From Isoetes taiwanensis (Eukaryota > Streptophyta > Lycopodiopsida > Isoetales > Isoetaceae), in the NCBI GenBank assembly GCA_021234155.1, contig JAJEKV010000311.1, positions 62,001 through 126,000 on the forward strand: DNA of 64,000 nt, given 5' to 3'. This document shows positions 61,017 to 64,000 of the stretch, in pieces (position 1 is the stretch's first letter; each line of letters begins with the position of its first letter). Made by a program: the position numbers and the translations under genes. The notes under the pieces were generated by a model that was not told the DNA's origin, did no database searches, and saw only the letters and a program-made list of their open reading frames with translations.

Positions 61017-62409
61017 TCCCGTGTTGAAGCTGACACCCCGTTTAGCAACAGTTCTCGCTTCGTGGACGGCCTATTGTCAGGCACCTTAAGAGATATTCTT
61101 AAGGCAAAATTGGGCCTCCAGCATTTAATCAAAATGGTAAGTCTACATTTTCATTCGATCAAAGATTAGGTTAAGGGTTTCTGAGTCTGAGAACCCTAAC
61201 ATGCAGCGTTAGGGCTGCCGCTGCGCATTCCAGTAGCGACCTACTCTATTTTTGGGCCTGTGGCCTGCAATGCATACTGCCTGCAAGCACAAATGCATCA
61301 GACTTGATTCCTTTTTGCAAGATAAGTGTCTCTGCCCAATTTCGAATTCTTGTCAGCTTTAGTTTTTGTCTGCCAGCACAAATGCATCAAACTGCTTCTA
61401 TGCAATCCAGTTCTGCAATACAGGTTTGCAAATGCTAGAATATCTTTGCCTTATCTACCTTTATTTCATTTAGACTACTGCTGTCACAAGCTTTACTAAA
61501 ATACTTAGTTTATGAGCATATCTTCTATGAGTTAGTTGCAATGTCATCATGCACATCTTGTAGAAATAAGGACAATAAGACATGTAATTTTCATTTCCTG
61601 GCTTAATTAAGATTGGTTAGTCTAGTTATACTACAGTGCATATGCCTGTCGCATTTTTATTGGTTTGTAAACGCTTAAAAGTTCAAGAAGGTGCAACAAT
61701 TCATTCATAATAAGTTTTACAAATGCTGGTAGGAGTACAACAATATGGATGCTTGATTGACTTAGTTTGAAAGCTGGGATGGCTGGATGAGACTAGGAAC
61801 ATTATTAACATGTGTATCAGCTTATAACATATGCATGCACATTTTAAGTTATGTTTGGTGTATTTGAAGCAAATGACGTTTTTGATGTATGATTTCAAGT
61901 TGCATGTCATAATATTGGGGACGAAATCTGAGTACTGCAATATTCTATGTGGACAGCAGCAGGCATACAGTTGTAAGCCTTTTATTTGTAATTTGTTACG
62001 AGAACAAGAATGAACCCACAAGAAAGAGTCGAAGACTTATGCCCTTTACAAGCACATTTAGGAGGCTATGTTTGTGACTAAACAATGCTTTTGGCAATGT
62101 TTTTTGGTGTGTATAGGAGACGTACGACATGAAGAATTGGGGTATTGTTGGGGCATTTGCAAGCATCATTATGCACTTGGAGAAAGTAGGGGATTCTATG
62201 GTGTTACTTGTTACTAAGGTGCACACACAATGTATTCAGCTTCAAATTTTTATCTGTCTTCTCTGTGTCTCAGCATCTATTTGAATTGCAGGTTACAGGA
62301 AACATCTTTTACCAGTTCTCCTCTTTCCTAAAGAGAAGCAAGGAGTTTATCCAACTCTGTCAAGCCTCTTCAAATCACTCTGCCAAAGAGGAGCTTGTTC
62401 CTATCAAAT
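61017..62409 (+). other. Exon-like series of an unidentified gene
   Basis: Three blocks are compatible in phase. The first is open to 61136 (FSNSSRFVDGLLSGTLRDIL, KAKLGLQHLIKM) before GTAAGT. The second is 62117-62218 (ETYDMKNWGIVGAFASIIMH, LEKVGDSMVLLVTK) between TATAG and GTGCAC. The third starts at 62292 (VTGNIFYQFSSFLKRSKEFI) after TTGCAG and stays open to about 62409. A start codon is not found in the first block. The product is not recognised. It may be a real, low-conserved gene or a relic. Confidence 0.35.
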
Positions 62410-62539
62410 GTTGGTTACTAATTGTTTTCTTGAATACATTTGATTTTATTTTATGTTTGAGTTTAGCTGGCTTCAAACTTTGGTATTACCTTGCATTAAA
62501 TTGGTCTCATAGACCATATGGGTCTTAAATAGACATAGG

Positions 62540-62675
62540 GAAACCCTTAAATTTTTTTTGTCTCCCTCTCTCTTTCTTGTACTCTGGTCCTCCCTTGAGC
62601 GAACTAAAGAAACCCTTAAGTTTTTTTTGTCTCCCTCTCTCTTTCTTGTACTCTGTCTCCCTCCCTTGAGCGAAG
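62540..62675 (+). repeat. 69-bp tandem duplication
   Basis: The unit GAAACCCTTAA(A/G)TTTTTTTTG with CTCCCTCTCTCTTTCTTGTA occurs twice (62540-62608, 62609-62675), differing by small changes. Confidence 0.93.
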
Positions 62676-64000
62676 CAATGATCTAGAGCCTAACACAGAA
62701 GATTGATGCACTGAAGAGGAAAATTTCAAGGTACGCTTCCTACAAACAGAAACAATTTTATATAATTTCACCAATTATAAATTGAAGAATTATATTTCCA
62801 GAATACGTATGTTGAAAATCATACTCGTTACTGGTATCTGGATCATCATGTTGTGTTGATGGACATGAATGGTAGGAAAATGACTTTGTGGCTTTGCCAC
62901 ACAATGAACAACCAGAATGTAGGTGAGAAGTGGATACGAAGATCCCAACTTCCTCTGGAACTGAGGAAGTACTTCCAATAACTTGGAACAGAATACCGTC
63001 TCCTCCCGTAGAATGTACATTTGAAGAACAACCTTGGTTCCTTATGGGCAGCCATGCCATACGAGTATGCAAAATCAGGAACCATTTCAGAGTGGTAGTG
63101 CAGGGTTTGGATTCTGGAGACTATTGGTGATGTTTAGCAAATCAAGCAGATACTCAATCATGAAGCTGCTCTTTTATACATGAGATTTGGTAATGCCTCG
63201 GTTTCAGTGCACACTATTCATTTATGGTCATGATAGATCTATTATCCTTTTGGGGGAAGGCAAAACCCCAATTAATACTGTTAACAAACAACTACAGGCA
63301 ACCCATAGTGCTCAATCAACTTGTTTAATATAGTATCATCCATTTTCACCCCAATGTTGCGAGGAAAAATAAATTGTTGTACTTACAGACATTGGTTAGA
63401 AAATGTTCTCCAATATAATCAGTCTTGTATAAAGTTGCAACAAGACCTCTGGCAGAGCTGGCATTAAAAGCAATTGAATTTTTGCATCATCGCAGCAAAT
63501 GCTGCTTAGTTCGTTGCTCCGTATGCTAAAATTAAGCATCTTGTGATCTATCAACATCTAATTTTCCAACATGGCTGAAGCTCTGATGCAACTCCATGTA
63601 GGGCCAACCATGAAAAACTAAATTTAAAGAATCAACAAAACTTATATTGTTGTTCCACACCACATTGACGTTAAGCTCATAGCAATATGTTCCTATAAAA
63701 CATGAGTGCTTCAAACCTATACGCTTGCAATATGGCAAGACTTCATGTCATGGCCAAACAGACCCTCCCTCCCTCTTTGTTGAAATATTGTAAGTGGGAT
63801 CCTAGAGGGAGAGGGATGAGAGACAGATCTATGAACAACAATTTTCACATCATATCCCATTGGGACATCTAATAAGACATGACATATGGTGCCTCCCTCT
63901 AAGTATTCCTGTACAGTTGAATAGAAAGATCTGATATAGGAGAGAGGAGTGAAGGAGGAAGGGAAAAACCAATGCTCTTTCATTCACTTTTGCCAAGCCT
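62676..64000. other. No gene recognised; conflicting open frames
   Basis: 62802-62990 is open on both strands (plus: NTYVENHTRYWYLDHHVVLM after TTTCCAG). A small block 62687-62730 ends in GTACGC, but its phase does not join the next. The rest up to 64000 shows nothing I can support. Confidence 0.35.

Overview
This window reads as transposon-rich nuclear DNA of a vascular land plant. It holds Ty3/gypsy and Ty1/copia LTR elements, LINEs, several MITE-like elements, pentatricopeptide-repeat (PPR) relics and genes with plant-type introns. Plant-specific families present are a tau-class glutathione transferase, a SnRK1 gamma-type CBS protein, an ARM-TPR protein and a MUR3-like GT47. Two DUF7869-type relics, together with many small-intron genes embedded in degraded repeats, make a fern or other non-seed vascular plant my best guess. 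That placement is inference only, because no species-diagnostic locus is present.

Layout. 1-8760: a decayed non-chromodomain gypsy element (gag, protease, RT, RNase H, integrase, 3' LTR), whose LTR sits head to head with a second LTR copy and forms a palindrome of about 3.2 kb. 8761-13473: mostly non-coding, with a truncated ARM-TPR pseudogene (minus) and a P-class PPR relic. 13474-18193: a copia element (minus) with apparently identical 264-bp LTRs and a 5-bp target duplication, inserted inside the PPR relic. 20986-24702: the best preserved multi-exon gene, a KING1-like SnRK1 gamma subunit on the minus strand; six exons join in phase, and intron 3 carries two hairpins. 25164-30893: foldback and dispersed repeats around a decayed DUF7869 gene. 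33915-38502: relics of a second DUF7869 gene, a LINE ORF1 (DUF4283-like), a GH1 beta-glucosidase and an unidentified exon pair.

39620-41145: a LINE with recognisable RT blocks, lying just upstream of a MUR3/GT47 fragment. 45208-45570: an AT-rich minisatellite with higher-order structure, followed by a TATA box. 46371-46860: CACTA-like termini. 48611-49573: an intact two-exon tau GST (minus). 52014-55475: PLS-class PPR relics, one E-domain copy split by a MITE with a 9-bp target duplication. 55600-57700: a minus-strand LINE with a truncated plus-strand LINE nested in it. 57660-58089: a TA-flanked MITE. 59098-60321: an intact intronless ornithine-decarboxylase-like gene (minus). 61017-64000: unassigned, with some exon-like open stretches.

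Only three loci look functional: the KING1-like gene (energy signalling), the tau GST (glutathione conjugation) and the ODC-like gene (polyamine synthesis). They are not an operon or cluster; each is an isolated gene among repeats. Recurrent themes are short perfect tandem duplications of about 13-100 bp across the window and many hairpin-forming repeats.
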